A stretch of DNA of 37,396 bases, taken from assembly GCF_000003605.2 (NCBI RefSeq), contig NW_003134753.1:1-37396 (forward strand), read 5' to 3'. The position numbers were made by a program, and so were the translations under genes. Shown here one piece after another: positions 12,341 through 25,400 of this stretch; the first letter of the stretch is position 1, and each line of letters starts with the position of its first letter. Under the pieces are notes generated by a model. It ran no database searches. It was given only the letters and a program-made list of their open reading frames with translations, and had not been told where the DNA came from. The stretch is from Saccoglossus kowalevskii. Its lineage: Eukaryota; Hemichordata; Enteropneusta; Harrimaniidae.

Positions 12341-13200
12341 GGTGATTGTGTTAGCCACATGGGTCATTGATACTACCTTTGGTAATTGTATTAGCCACAT
12401 GGGTCATTGATACTACCTTTGGTAATTATATTAGCCACATGGGTCATTGATACTACCTTTGGAGATTGTGTTAGCCACATGGGTCATTGATACTACCTTT
12501 GGTAATTGTATTAGCCACATGGGTCATTGATACTACCTTTGGTGATTGTGTTAGCCACATGGGTCATTGATACTACCTTTGGTGATTGTGTTAGCGACAT
12601 GGGTCTTTGATATTACTTTTGGTAATTGTATTAGCCACATGGGTTATTGATACTACCTTTGGTAATTGTATTAGCCACATGGGTCATTGATACTACTGTT
12701 GGTGATTGTGTTAGCCACATGGGTCATTGATACTACCTTTGGTAATTGTATTAGCCACATGGGTCATTGATACTACATTTGGTAATTGTATTAGCCACAT
12801 GGGTCATTGATACTACTTTTGGTAATTACATTAGCCACATGGGTCATTGATACTACCTTTGGTGATTGTGTTAGCGACATGGGTCATTGATACTACTTTT
12901 GGTGATTGTGTTAGCCACATGGGTCATTGATACTACCTTTGGTAATTGTATTAGCCACATGGGTCCTTGATACTACTTTTAGTAATTGTATTAGCCACAT
13001 GGGTCATTGATGCTACTTTTGGTAATTGTATTAGCCACATGGGCCATTGATACTACTTTTGGTGAATGTGTTAGCCACATGGGTCACTGATACTACCTTT
13101 GGTAATTGTATTAGCCACATGGGTCATTGATACTACCTTTGGTAATTTTATTAGCCACATGGGTCATTGATACTACCTTTGGTGATTGTGTCAGCGACAT
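12341..13200 (+). repeat. Higher-order block E, copy 3, within an 860-bp match to 32561-33420
   Basis: About 860 bp align with 32561-33420 at a constant offset of 20,220 bp. I noted only a handful of differences: GGTAATTATA for GGTAATTGTA (near 12428), GTCCTTG and TTTTAG for GTCATTG and TTTTGG (12961-12985), CACTGAT (near 13086) and GTGTCAGCG (near 13191). The match includes GGGTCTTTGATATTAC, GGGTTATTG, ATTACATTAG, GATGCT, GGGCCATTG and GGTGAATGTG. It ends where the 33-kb copy begins a local 160-bp duplication. Confidence 0.87.
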
Positions 13201-13334
13201 GGGTCATTGATACTACCTTTGGTAATTGTATTAGCCACATGGGTCATTGATACTACCTTTGGTGATTGTGTTAGTCACATGGGTCATTGATACTACCTTT
13301 GGTAATTGTATTAGCCACATGGGTCATTGATACT

Positions 13335-13483
13335 ACCTTTGGCGATTGTGTTAGTCACATGGGTCATAGATACTACCTTTGGTAATTGTATTAGCCACAT
13401 GGGTCATTGATACTACCTTTGGTGATTTTGTTAGCCACATGGGTCATTGATACTACCTTTGCTGATTGTGTTAGCGACATGGG
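13335..13483 (+). repeat. Private-variant segment shared with the right end of the window
   Basis: Three rare variants in a row, GGCGATTG (13341), CATAGATAC and TTTGCTGATTG, recur only at 37243-37391, offset 23,908 bp. Both sides diverge: the 13-kb copy continues GGGTCATTG and the 37-kb copy continues GGGTATTT. A small segment of roughly 150 bp was therefore copied between two different backgrounds, either by conversion or as the remnant of a larger block. Confidence 0.85.
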
Positions 13484-14258
13484 TCATTGATACTACCTTT
13501 GGTAATTTTATTAGCCACATGGGTCATTGATACTACCTTTGGTGATTGTGTTAGCCACATGAGTCATTGATACTACCTTTGGTAATTGTATTAGCCACAT
13601 GGGTCATTGATACTACATTTGGTAATTGTGTTAGCCACATGGGTCATTAATACTACCTTTGGTAATTGTATTAGCCACATGGGTCATTGATACTACCTTT
13701 GGTGATTGTGTTAGCCACATGGGTCATTGATACTACCTTTGGTAATTTTATTAGCCACATGGATCGTGTATACTAAGTTTGGTGATTGTGTTAGCCACAT
13801 GGGTCATTGATACTACCTTTGGTAATTGTATTAGCCACATGGGTCATTGATACTACCTTTGGTAATTGTATTAGCCACATGGGTCATTGATACTACCTTT
13901 AGAGATTGTGTTAGCCACATGGTTCATTGATACTACTGTTGGTAATTGTATTAGCCACATGGGTCATTGATACTACCTTTGATAATTTTATTAGCCACAT
14001 GGGTCATTGATACTACCTTTGGTGATTGTGTTAGCGACATGGGTCTTTGATACTACATTTGGTAATTGTATTAGCCACATGGGTCATTGATACTACCTTT
14101 GGTAATTGTGTTAGCCACATGGGTCATTGATACTACCTTTGGTAATTGTATTAGCCACATGGGTCATTGATACTACCTTTGGTGATTGTGTTAGCCACAT
14201 GGGTCATTGATACTACCTTTGGTGATTTGTATTAGCCACATGGGTCATTGATACTACC

Positions 14259-15240
14259 TTTGGTGATTGTGTTAGCCACATGGGTCATTGATACTACCTT
14301 TGGTAATTGTATTAGCCACATGGGTCATTGATACTACCTTTGGTGATTGTGTTAGCCACATGGGTCATTGATACTACCTTTGGTAATTGTATTAGCCACA
14401 TGGGTCATTGATACTACCTTTGGAGATTCTGTTAGCCACATGGGTCATTGATACTACCTTTGGTAATTGTATTAGCCACATGGGTCATTGATGCTACTTT
14501 TGTTAATTGTATTAGCCACATGGGCCATTGATACTACTTTTGGTAATTGTATTAGCCACATGGGTCATTGATACTACCTTTGGTAATTGTATTAGCCACA
14601 TGGGTCATTGATACGACCTTTGATAATTGTATTAGCCACATGGGTCATTGATACTACCTTTGGTGATTGTGTTAGCAACATGGGTCATTGATACTACCTT
14701 TGGTAATTGTAGTAGCCACATGGGTCATTGATACTACCTTTGGTGATTGTTAGTCACATGGGTCATTGATACTACCTTTGGTAATTGTATTAGCCACATG
14801 GGTCATTGATACTACCTTTGGTGATTTTGTTAGCCACATGGGTCATTGATACTACCTTTGGTGATTGTGTTAGCGACATGGGTATTTGATACTACCTTTG
14901 GTGATTGTGTTAGCCACATGGGTCATTGGTACTACCTTGGGTGGATGTGTTAGCCACATGGATCGTGTATACTAAGTTTAGTGATTGTGTTAGCCACATG
15001 GGTCATTGATACTACCTTTGGTAATTGTATTAGCCACATGGGTCATTGATACTACCTTTGGTAATTGTATTAGCCACATGGGTCATTGATACTACCTTTG
15101 GAGATTGTGTTAGCCACATGGGTCATTGATACTACCTTTGGTAATTGTATTAGCCACATGGGTCATTGATACTACCTTTGGTGATTGTGTTAGCCACATG
15201 GGTCATTGATACTACCTTTGGTGATTGTGTTAGCGACATG
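14259..15240 (+). repeat. Higher-order block G, long copy 2
   Basis: Partner of 8000-8990 (offset 6,259 bp). Carries GATGCTACTTTTGTTAATTG, GATACGACC, GTTAGCAAC, GTAGTAGCC and the 38-bp monomer at 14745, then the marker at 14960. GTAGTAGCC is shared with the copy at about 25.83 kb but not with 8 kb, so the 14-kb and 25-kb copies are closer to each other at that site. Confidence 0.83.
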
Positions 15241-15480
15241 GGTCTTTGATATTACTTTTGGTAATTGTATTAGCCACATGGGTCATTGATACTACCTTTG
15301 GGGATTTTGTTAGCCACATGGGTCATTGATACTACCTTTGGTGATTGTGTTAGCCACATGGGTATTTGATACTACCTTTGGTGATTGTGTTAGCCACATG
15401 GGTCATTGGTACTACATTTGGTAATTGTGTTAGCCACATGGGTCATTGATACTACTTTTGGTAATTGTATTAGCCACATG

Positions 15481-16260
15481 GGTCATTGATGCTACTTTTG
15501 GTAATTGTATTAGCCACATGGGCCATTGATACTACTTTTGGTGAATGTGTTAGCCACATGGGTCATTGATACTACCTTTGGTAATTGTATTAGCCACATG
15601 GGTCATTGATACTACCTTTGGTAATTTTATTAGCCACATGGGTCATTGATACTACCTTTGGTGATTGTGTTAGCGACATGGGTCATTGATACTACCTTTG
15701 GTAATTGTATTAGCCACATGGGTCATTGATACTACCTTTGGTGATTGTGTTAGTCACATGGGTCATTGATACTACCTTTGGTAATTGTATTAGCCGCATG
15801 TGTCATTGATACTACCTTTGGTGATTTTGTTAGCCACATGGGTCATTGATACTACCTTTGGTGATTGTGTTAGCGACATGGGTATTTGATACTACCTTTG
15901 GTGATTGTGTTAGCCACATGGGTCATTGACACTACTTTTGGTGATTGTATTAGCCACATGGGTCATTGATACTACCTTTGGTAATTGTATTAGCCATATG
16001 GGTCATTGATACTACTTTTGGTGATTGTGTTAGCCACATGGGTCATTGATACTAGCTTTGGTAATTGTATTAGCCACATGGGTCATTGATGTTACTTTTG
16101 GTAATTGTATTAGCCACATGGGCCATTGATACTACTTTTGGTGATTGTGTTAGCCACATGGGTCATTGATACTACCTTTGGTAATTGTATTAGCCACATG
16201 GGTCATTGATACTACCTTTGGTAATTTTATTAGCCATATAGGTCATTGATACTACCTTTG
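15481..16260 (+). repeat. Higher-order block D, copy 1 (GCCGCATGTG and CATATAGG)
   Basis: Contains the unusual GCCGCATGTGTC junction (near 15793), GACACTAC, GCCATATGGG, CTAGCTTTGGTAATTG, GATGTTAC, GGGCCATTG and CATATAGGTC (near 16237). The first half recurs at 21881-22310 and 33221-33820. The second half recurs at about 22781-23060, 33831-34100 and 35301-35640. GCCGCATGTG occurs three times in the window (about 15793, 22188, 33693). In the 22-kb region the two halves are separated by about 470 bp of other blocks. Confidence 0.82.
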
Positions 16261-16519
16261 GTGATTGCGTTAGCGACATGGGTCATTGATACTACCTTTG
16301 GTAATTGTATTAGCCACATGGGTCATTGATACTACCTTTGGTGATTGTGTTAGTCACATGGGTCATTGATACTACCTTTGGTAATTGTATTAGCCACATG
16401 GGTCATTGATACTACCTTTGGTGATTTTGTTAGCCACATGGGTCATTGATACTACCTTTGGTGATTGTGTTAGCGACATGGGTATTTGATACTACCTTTG
16501 GTGATTGTATTAGCCACAT

Positions 16520-17610
16520 GGGTCATTGGCACTACCTTGGGTGGATGTGTTAGCCACATGGATCGTGTATACTAAGTTTAGTGATTGTGTTAGCCACATG
16601 GGTCATTGATACTACCTTTGGTAATTGTATTAGCCACATGGGTCATTGATACTACCTTTGGTAATTGTATTAGCCACATGGGTCATTGATACTACCTTTG
16701 GAGATTGTGTTAGCCACATGGGTCATTGATACTACCTTTGGTAATTGTATTAGCCATATGGGTCATTGATACTACCTTTGGTAATTGTATTAGCCATATG
16801 GGTCATTGATACTACCTTTGTTGATTGTGTTAGCGACATGGGTCATTGATACTACTTTTGGTGATTGTGTTAGCCACATGGGTCATTGATACTACCTTTG
16901 GTAATTGTATTAGCCACATGGGTCATTGATACTACATTTGGTAATTGTATTAGCCACATGGGTCATTGGTACTACCTTTGGAGATTGTGCTAGTCACATG
17001 GGTCATTGATACTACCTTTGGTAATTGTATTAGCCACATGGGTCATTGATACTACCTTTGGTGATTGTGTTAGCGACATGGGTCATTGATACTACTTTTG
17101 GTGATTGTATTAGATTGTATTAGCCACATGGGTCATTGATACTACTTTTGGTAATTGTATTAGCCACATGGGTTATTGATACTACTTTTGGTGATTGTTA
17201 GCCACATGGGTCATTGATACTACCTTTGGTAATTGTATTAGCCACATGGGTCATCGATATTACCTTTGGACATTGTGTTAGCCACATGTGTCATTGATAC
17301 TACCTTTGGTAATTGTATTAGCCACATGGGTCATTGATACTACTTTTGGTGATTGTGTTAGCCACATGGGTCATTGATACTACTTTTGGTAATTATATTA
17401 GCCACATGGGTCATTGATACTACCTTTGGTAATTGTATTAGCCACATGGGTCATTGATACTACTTTTGGTGATTGTGTTAGCCACATGGGTCATTGATAC
17501 TAGCTTTGGTAATTGTATTAGCCACATGGGTCATTGATGCTACTTTTGGTAATTGTATAAGCCACATGGGCCATTGATACTACTTTTGGTGATTGTGTTA
17601 GCCACATGGG
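16520..17610 (+). repeat. Higher-order block C, copy 1 (CATCGATATTACC block)
   Basis: Begins with the marker pair at 16560. It continues through GCCATATGGG, TTTGTTGATTG, GGTACTACCTTTGGAGATTG, the 50-bp monomer (17104), GGGTTATTG with the 38-bp monomer (17193), CATCGATATTACC with GGACATTG (17251), CATGTGTCATTG, GGTAATTATATTAG, CTAGCTTTGG, GATGCT and GGGCCATTG. The same order occurs at 35901-37110, first at offset 19,381 and then at 19,421 after one extra monomer near 36440. Most of it also occurs at 26641-27480. Confidence 0.87.
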
Positions 17611-19315
17611 TCATTGATACTACCTTTGGTAATTGTATTAGCCACATGGGTCATTGATACTACCTTTGGTAATTTTATTAGCCACATGGGTCATTGATAC
17701 TACCTTTGGTGATTGTGTTAGCGACATGGGTCATTGATACTACCTTTGGTGATTGTGTTAGTCACATGGGTCATTGATACTACCTTTGGTAATTGTATTA
17801 GCCACATGGGTCATTGATACTACCTTTGGTGATTTTGTTAGCCACATGGGTCATTGATACTACCTTTGGTGATTGTGTTAGCGACATGGGTATTTGATAC
17901 TACCTTTGGTGATTGTGTTAGCCACATGGGTCATTGGTACTACCTTGGGTGAATGTGTTAGCCACACGGATCGTGTATACTAAGTTTAGTGATTGTGTTA
18001 GCCACATGGGTCATTGATACTACCTTTGGTAATTGTATTAGCCACATGGGTCATTGATACTACCTTTGGTAATTGTATTAGCCACATGGGTCATTGATAC
18101 TACCTTTGGAGATTGTGTTAGCCACATGGGTCATTGATACTACCTTTGGTAATTGTATTAGCCACATGGGTCATTGATACTACCTTTGGTGATTGTGTTA
18201 GCCACATGGGTCATTGATACTACCTTTGTTGATTGTGTTAGCGACATGGGTCATTGATACTACTTTTGGTGATTGTGTTAGCCACATGGGTCATTGATAC
18301 TACCTTTGGTAATTGTATTAGCCACATGGGTCATTGATACTACCTTTGGTAATTGTATTAGCCACATGGGTCATTCATACTACCTTTGGAGATTGTGTTA
18401 GTCACATGGGTTATTGATACTACCTTTGGTAATTGTATTAGCCACATGGGTCATTGATACTACCTTTGGTGATTGTGTTAGCCACATGGGTCATTGATAC
18501 TACCTTTGGTGATTGTGTTAGCGACATGGGTCATTGATACTACTTTTGGTGATTGTATTAGATTGTATTAGCCACATGGGTCATTGATACTACTGTTGGT
18601 GATTGTGTTAGCCACATGGGTCATTGATACTACCTTTGGTAATTGTATTAGCCACATGGGTCATTGATACTACTTTTGGTGATTGTTAGCCACATGGGTC
18701 ATTGATACTACCTTTGGTGATTGTGTTAGCCACATGGGTCATTGATACTACCTTTGGTGATTGTGTTAGCGACATGGGTCTTTGATATTACTTTTGGTAA
18801 TTGTATTAGCCACATGGGTCATTGATACTACTTTTGGTGATTGTTAGCGACATGGGTCATTGATACTACCTTTGGTAATTGTATTAGCCACATGGGTCAT
18901 TGATACTACCTTTGGTGATTGTGTTAGTCACATGGGTCATTGATACTACCTTTGGTAATTGTATTAGCCACATGGGTCATTGATACTACCTTTGGTGATT
19001 TTGTTAGCCACATGGGTCATTGATACTACCTTTGGTGATTGTGTTAGCGACATGGGTATTTGATACTACCTTTGGTGATTGTGTTAGCCACATGGGTCAT
19101 TGATACTACTTTTGGTGATTGTATTAGCCACATGGGTCATTGATACTACCTTTGGTAATTGTATTAGCCACATGGGTCATTGATACTACTTTTGGTGATT
19201 GTGTTAGCCACATGGGTCATTGATACTAGCTTTGGTAATTTTATTAGCCACATGGGTCATTGATACTACCTTTGGTGATTGTGTTAGCCACATGGGTCAT
19301 TGATACTACCTTTGG

Positions 19316-21640
19316 TAATTGTATTAGCCACATGGGTCATTGATACTACCTTTGGAGATTCTGTTAGCCACATGGGTCATTGATACTACCTTTGGTAATT
19401 GTATTAGCCACATGGGTCATTGATGCTATTTTTTGGTAATTGTATTAGCCACATGGGCCATTGATACTACTTTTGGTAATTGTATTAGCCACATGGGTCA
19501 TTGATACTACCTTTGATAATTTTATTAGCCACATGGGTCATTGATACTACCTTTGGTGATTGTGTTAGCGACATGGGTCATTGATACTACATTTGGTAAT
19601 TGTATTAGCCACATGGGTCATTGATACTACCTTTGGTGATTGTGTTAGTCACATGGGTCATTGATACTACCTTTGGTAATTGTATTAGCCACATGGGTCA
19701 TTGATACTACCTTTGGTGATTTTGTTAGCCACATGGGTCATTGATACTACCTTTGGTGATTGTGTTTGCGACATGGGTATTTGATACTACCTTTGGTGAT
19801 TGTGTTAGCCACATGGGTCTTTGGTACTACCTTGGGTGGATGTGTTAGCCACATGGATCGTGTATACTAAGTTTAGTGATTGTGTTAGCCACATGGGTCA
19901 TTAATACTACCTTTGGTAATTGTATTAGCCACATGGGTCATTGATACTACCTTTGGTAATTGTATTAGCCACATGGGTCATTGATACTACCTTTGGAGAT
20001 TGTGTTAGCCACATGGGTCATTGATACTACCTTTGGTAATTGTATTAGCCACATGGGTCATTGATACTACCTTTGGTGATTGTGTTAGCCACATGGGTCA
20101 TTGATACTACCTTTGTTGATTGTGTTAGCGACATGGGTCATTGATACTACTTTTGGTGATTGTATTAGATTGTATTATCCACATGGGTCATTGATACTAC
20201 TGTTGGTGATTGTGATAGCCACATGGGTCATTGATACTACCTTTGGTGATTGTGTTAGCCACATGGGTCATTGATACTACCTTTGGTGATTGTGTTAGCG
20301 ACATGGGTCTTTGATATTACTTTTGGTAATTGTATTAGCCACATGGGTTATTGATACTACCTTTGGTAATTGTATTAGCCACATGGGTCATTGATACTAC
20401 TGTTGGTGATTGTGTTAGCCACATGGGTCATTGATACTACCTTTGGTAATTGTATTAGCCACATGGCTCATTGATACTACCTTTGGAGATTCTGTTAGCC
20501 ACATGGGTCATTGATACTACCTTTGGTAATTGTATTAGCCACATGGGTCATTGATGCTACTTTTGGTAATTGTATTAGCCACATGGGCCATTGATACTAC
20601 TTTTGGTAATTGTATTAGCCACATGGGTCATTGATACTACCTTTGGTAATTGTATTAGCCACATGGGTCATTGATACTACCTTTGATAATTTTATTAGCC
20701 ACATGGGTCATTGATACTACCTTTGGTGATTGTGTTAGCGACATGGGTCATTGATACTACATTTGGTAATTGTATTAGCCACATGGGTCATTGATACTAC
20801 CTTTGGTGATTGTGTTAGTCACATGGGTCATTGATACTACCTTTGGTAATTGTATTAGCCACATGGGTCATTGATACTACCTTTGGTGATTTTGTTAGCC
20901 ACATGGGTCATTGATACTACCTTTGGTGATTGTGTTTGCGACATGGGTATTTGATACTACCTTTGGTGATTGTGTTAGCCACATGGGTCATTGGTACTAC
21001 CTTGGGTGGATGTGTTAGCCACATGGATCGTGTATACTAAGTTTAGTGACTGTGTTAGCCACATGGGTCATTGATACTACCTTTGGTAATTGTATTAGCC
21101 ACATGGGTCATTGATACTACCTTTGGTAATTGTATTAGCCACATGGGTCATTGATACTACCTTTGGAGATTGTGTTAGCCACATGGGTCATTGATACTAC
21201 CTTTGGTAATTGTATTAGCCACATGGGTCATTGATACTACCTTTGGTGATTGTGTTAGCCACATGGGTCATTGATACTACCTTTGTTGATTGTGTTAGCG
21301 ACATGGGTCATTGATACTACTTTTGGTGATTGTATTAGATTGTATTATCCACATGGGTCATTGATACAACTGTTGGTGATTGTGATAGCCACATGGGTCA
21401 TTGATACTACCTTTGGTGATTGTGTTAGCCACATGGGTCATTGATACTACCTTTGGTGATTGTGTTAGCGACATGGGTCTTTGATATTACTTTTGGTAAT
21501 TGTATTAGCCACATGGGTTATTGATACTACCTTTGGTAATTGTATTAGCCACATGGGTCATTGATACTACTGTTGGTGATTGTGTTAGCCACATGGGTCA
21601 TTGATACTACCTTTGGTAATTGTATTAGCCACATGGGTCA
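19316..21640 (+). repeat. Tandem higher-order repeat of 1,170 bp, about two units
   Basis: Markers at 19855 and 21025 and 50-bp monomers at 20159 and 21329 are each exactly 1,170 bp apart. Unit 1 runs from about 19316 to 20460 and unit 2 from about 20446 to 21640. The spacing equals 29 monomers plus the 10-bp duplication. The offset is 1,131 at the left side and becomes 1,170 after unit 1's extra base in CTATTTTTTGG (near 19427) and an additional A-type monomer in unit 2 (near 20641-20680). At the end, unit 1 passes into the GGAGATTCTG that starts unit 2, while unit 2 passes into ACATTTGG and block E. This is the largest adjacent repeat I can resolve. Confidence 0.88.
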
Positions 21641-21880
21641 TTGATACTACATTTGGTAATTGTATTAGCCACATGGGTCATTGATACTACTTTTGGTAAT
21701 CATATTAGCCACATGGGTCATTGATACTACCTTTGGTGATTGTGTTAGCGACATGGGTCATTGATACTACTTTTGGTGATTGTGTTAGCCACATGGGTCA
21801 TTGATACTACCTTTGGTAATTGTATTAGCCACATGGGTCATTGATACTACTTTTGGTAATTGTATTAGCCACATGGGTCA

Positions 21881-23060
21881 TTGATGCTACTTTTGGTAAT
21901 TGTATTAGCCACATGGGCCATTGATACTACTTTTGGTGAATGTGTTAGCCACATGGGTCATTGATACTACCTTTGGTAATTGTATTAGCCACATGGGTCA
22001 TTGATACTACCTTTGGTAATTTTATTAGCCACATGGGTCATTGATACTACCTTTGGTGATTGTGTTAGCGACATGGGTCATTGATACTACCTTTGGTAAT
22101 TGTATTAGCCACATGGGTCATTGATACTACCTTTGGTGATTGTGTTAGTCACATGGGTCATTGATACTACCTTTGGTAATTGTATTAGCCGCATGTGTCA
22201 TTGATACTACCTTTGGTGATTTTGTTAGCCACATGGTCATTGATACTACCTTTGGTGATTGTGTTAGCGACATGGGTATTTGATACTACCTTTGGTGATT
22301 GTGTTAGCCACATGGGTCATTGATACTACCTTTGGTAATTGTATTAGCCACATGGGTCATTGATACTACCTTTGGTGATTGTATTAGATTGTATTATCCA
22401 CATGGGTCATTGATACTACTGTTGGTGATTGTGTTAGCCACATGGGTCATTGATACTACCTTTGGTGATTGTGTTAGCGACATGGGTCTTTGATATTACT
22501 TTTGGTAATTGTATTAGCCACATGGGTCATTGATACTACCTTTGGTAATTGTATTAGCCACATGGGTCATTGATACTACTTTTGGTAATTGTATTAGCCA
22601 CATGGGTCATTGATGCTACTTTTGGTAATTGTATTAGCCACATGGGCCATTGATACTACTTTTGGTGAATGTGTTAGCCACATGGGTCATTGATACTACC
22701 TTTGGTAATTGTATTAGCCACATGGGTCATTGATACTACCTTTGGTAATTTTATTAGCCACATGGGTCATTGATACTACCTTTGGTAATTGTATTAGCCA
22801 TATGGGTCATTGATACTACTTTTGGTGATTGTGTTAGCCACATGGGTCATTGATACTAGCTTTGGTAATTGTATTAGCCACATGGGTCATTGATGTTACT
22901 TTTGGTAATTGTATTAGCCACATGGGCCATTGATACTACTTTTGGTGATTGTGTTAGCCACATGGGTCATTGATACTACCTTTGGTAATTGTATTAGCCA
23001 CATGGGTCATTGATACTACCTTTGGTAATTTTATTAGCCATATAGGTCATTGATACTACC
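21881..23060 (+). repeat. Higher-order block D, split copy
   Basis: The left half (GATGCT to GGGTATTTG, 21881-22310) matches 15481-15910, including GCCGCATGTGTC near 22188. The right half (GCCATATGGG, CTAGCTTTGG, GATGTTAC, CATATAGGTC; about 22781-23060) matches about 15981-16260. Between them lies a different block with the 50-bp monomer (22378), GATATTAC and a second GATGCT and GGGCCATTG pair. A one-base deletion gives CATGGTCAT near 22233. Confidence 0.78.
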
Positions 23061-23779
23061 TTTGGTGATTGTGTTAGCGACATGGGTCATTGATACTACC
23101 TTTGGTAATTGTATTAGCCACATGGGTCATTGATACTACCTTTGGTGATTGTGTTAGTCACACGGGTCATTGATACTACCTTTGGTAATTGTATTAGCCA
23201 CATGGGTCATTGATACTACCTTTGGTGATTGTGTTAGCGACATGGGTCATTGATACTACCTTTGGTGATTGTGTTAGTCACATGGGTCATTGATACTACC
23301 TTTGGTAATTGTATTAGCCACATGGGTCATTGATACTACCTTTGGTGATTTTGTTAGCCACATGGGTCATTGATACTACCTTTGGTGATTGTGTTAGCCA
23401 CATGGGTCATTGGTACTACCTTGGGTGAATGTGTTAGCCACACGGATCGTGTATACTAAGTTTAGTGATTGTGTTAGCCACATGGGTCATTGATACTACC
23501 TTTGGTAATTGTATTAGCCACATGGGTCATTGATACTACCTTTGGAGATTGTGTTAGCCACATGGGTCATTGATACTACCTTTGGTAATTGTATTAGCCA
23601 CATGGGTCATTGATACTACCTTTGGTGATTGTGTTAGCCACATGGGTCATTGATACTACCTTTGTTGATTGTGTTAGCGACATGGGTCATTGATACTACT
23701 TTTGGTGATTGTGTTAGCCACATGGGTCATTGATACTACCTTTGGTAATTGTATTAGCCACATGGGTCATTGATACTAC

Positions 23780-24900
23780 CTTTGGTGATTGTGTTAGCGT
23801 CATGGGTATTTGATACTACCTTTGGTGATTGTGTTAGCCACATGGGTCATTGATACTACTTTTGGTGATTGTATTAGCCACATGGGTCATTGATACTACC
23901 TTTGGTAATTGTATTAGCCACATGGGTCATTGATACTACTTTTGGTGATTGTGTTAGCCACATGGGTCATTGATACTAGCTTTGGTAATTTTATTAGCCA
24001 CATGGGTCATTGATACTACCTTTGGTGATTGTGTTAGCCACATGGGTCATTGATACTACCTTTGGTAATTGTATTAGCCACATGGGTCATTGATACTACC
24101 TTTGGAGATTCTGTTAGCCACATGGGTCATTGATACTACCTTTGGTAATTGTATTAGCCACATGGGTCATTGATGCTACTTTTGGTAATTGTATTAGCCA
24201 CATGGGCCATTGATACTACTTTTGGTAATTGTATTAGCCACATGGGTCATTGATACTACCTTTGGTAATTGTATTAGCCACATGGGTCATTGATACTACC
24301 TTTGATAATTTTATTAGCCACATGGGTCATTGATACTACCTTTGGTGATTGTGTTAGCGACATGGGTCATTGATACTACATTTGGTAATTGTATTAGCCA
24401 CATGGGTCATTGATACTACCTTTGGTGATTGTGTTAGTCACATGGGTCATTGATACTACCTTTGGTAATTGTATTAGCCACATGGGTCATTGATACTACC
24501 TTTGGTGATTTTGTTAGCCACATGGGTAATCGATACTACCTTTGGTGATTGTATTTGCGACATGGGTATTTGATACTACCTTTGGTGATTGTGTTAGCCA
24601 CATGGGTCATTGGTACTACCTTGGGTGGATGTGTTAGCCACATGGATCGTGTATACTAAGTTTAGTGATTGTGATAGCCACATGGGTCATTGATACTACC
24701 TTTGGTGATTGTGTTAGCCACATGGGTCATTGATACTACCTTTGGTGATTGTGTTAGCGACATGGGTCTTTGATATTACTTTTGGTAATTGTATTAGCCA
24801 CATGGGTTATTGATACTACCTTTGGTAATTGTATTAGCCACATGGGTCATTGATACTACTGTTGGTGATTGTGTTAGCCACATGGGTCATTGATACTACC
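23780..24900 (+). repeat. Block A copy with a 330-bp internal deletion
   Basis: From about 23780 to 24668 this follows the 19-kb copy of block A, including the marker at 24644. The next monomer then reads TTTAGTGATTGTGATAGCC. In the 19-kb and 21-kb units the marker monomer TTTAGTGA(T/C)TGTG and the GTGATAGCC junction are separate. Marker to GTGATAGCC is 357 bp at 21025 but 27 bp here, a difference of 330 bp, equal to eight monomers plus the 10-bp duplication. After the joint the order (GATATTAC, GGGTTATTG, ACTGTTGG) resumes as in the full unit. GCGTCATGGG near 23798 is a private variant. Confidence 0.85.
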
Positions 24901-25400
24901 TTTGGTAATTGTATTAGTCACATGGGTCATTGATACTACCTTTGGTAATTGTATTAGCCACATGGGTCATTGATACTACCTTTGGAGATTGTGTTAGCCA
25001 CGTGGGTCATTGATACTACTGTTGGTGATTGTGTTAGCCACATGGGTCATTGATACTACCTTTGGTGATTGTGTTAGCCATATGGGTCATTGATACTACC
25101 TTTGGTGATTGTGTTAGCGACATGGGTCTTTGATATTACTTTTGGTAATTGTATTAGCCACATGGGTTATTGATACTACCTTTGGTAATTGTATTAGCCA
25201 CATGGGTCATTGATACTACTGTTGGTGATTGTGTTAGCCACATGGGTCATTGATACTACATTTGGTAATTGTATTAGCCACATGGGTCATTGATACTACC
25301 TTTGGTAATTTTATTAGCCACATGGGTCATTGGTACTACCTTGGGTGATTGTGTTAGCCACATGGATCATGTATACTAAGTTTAGTGATTGTGTTAGCCA

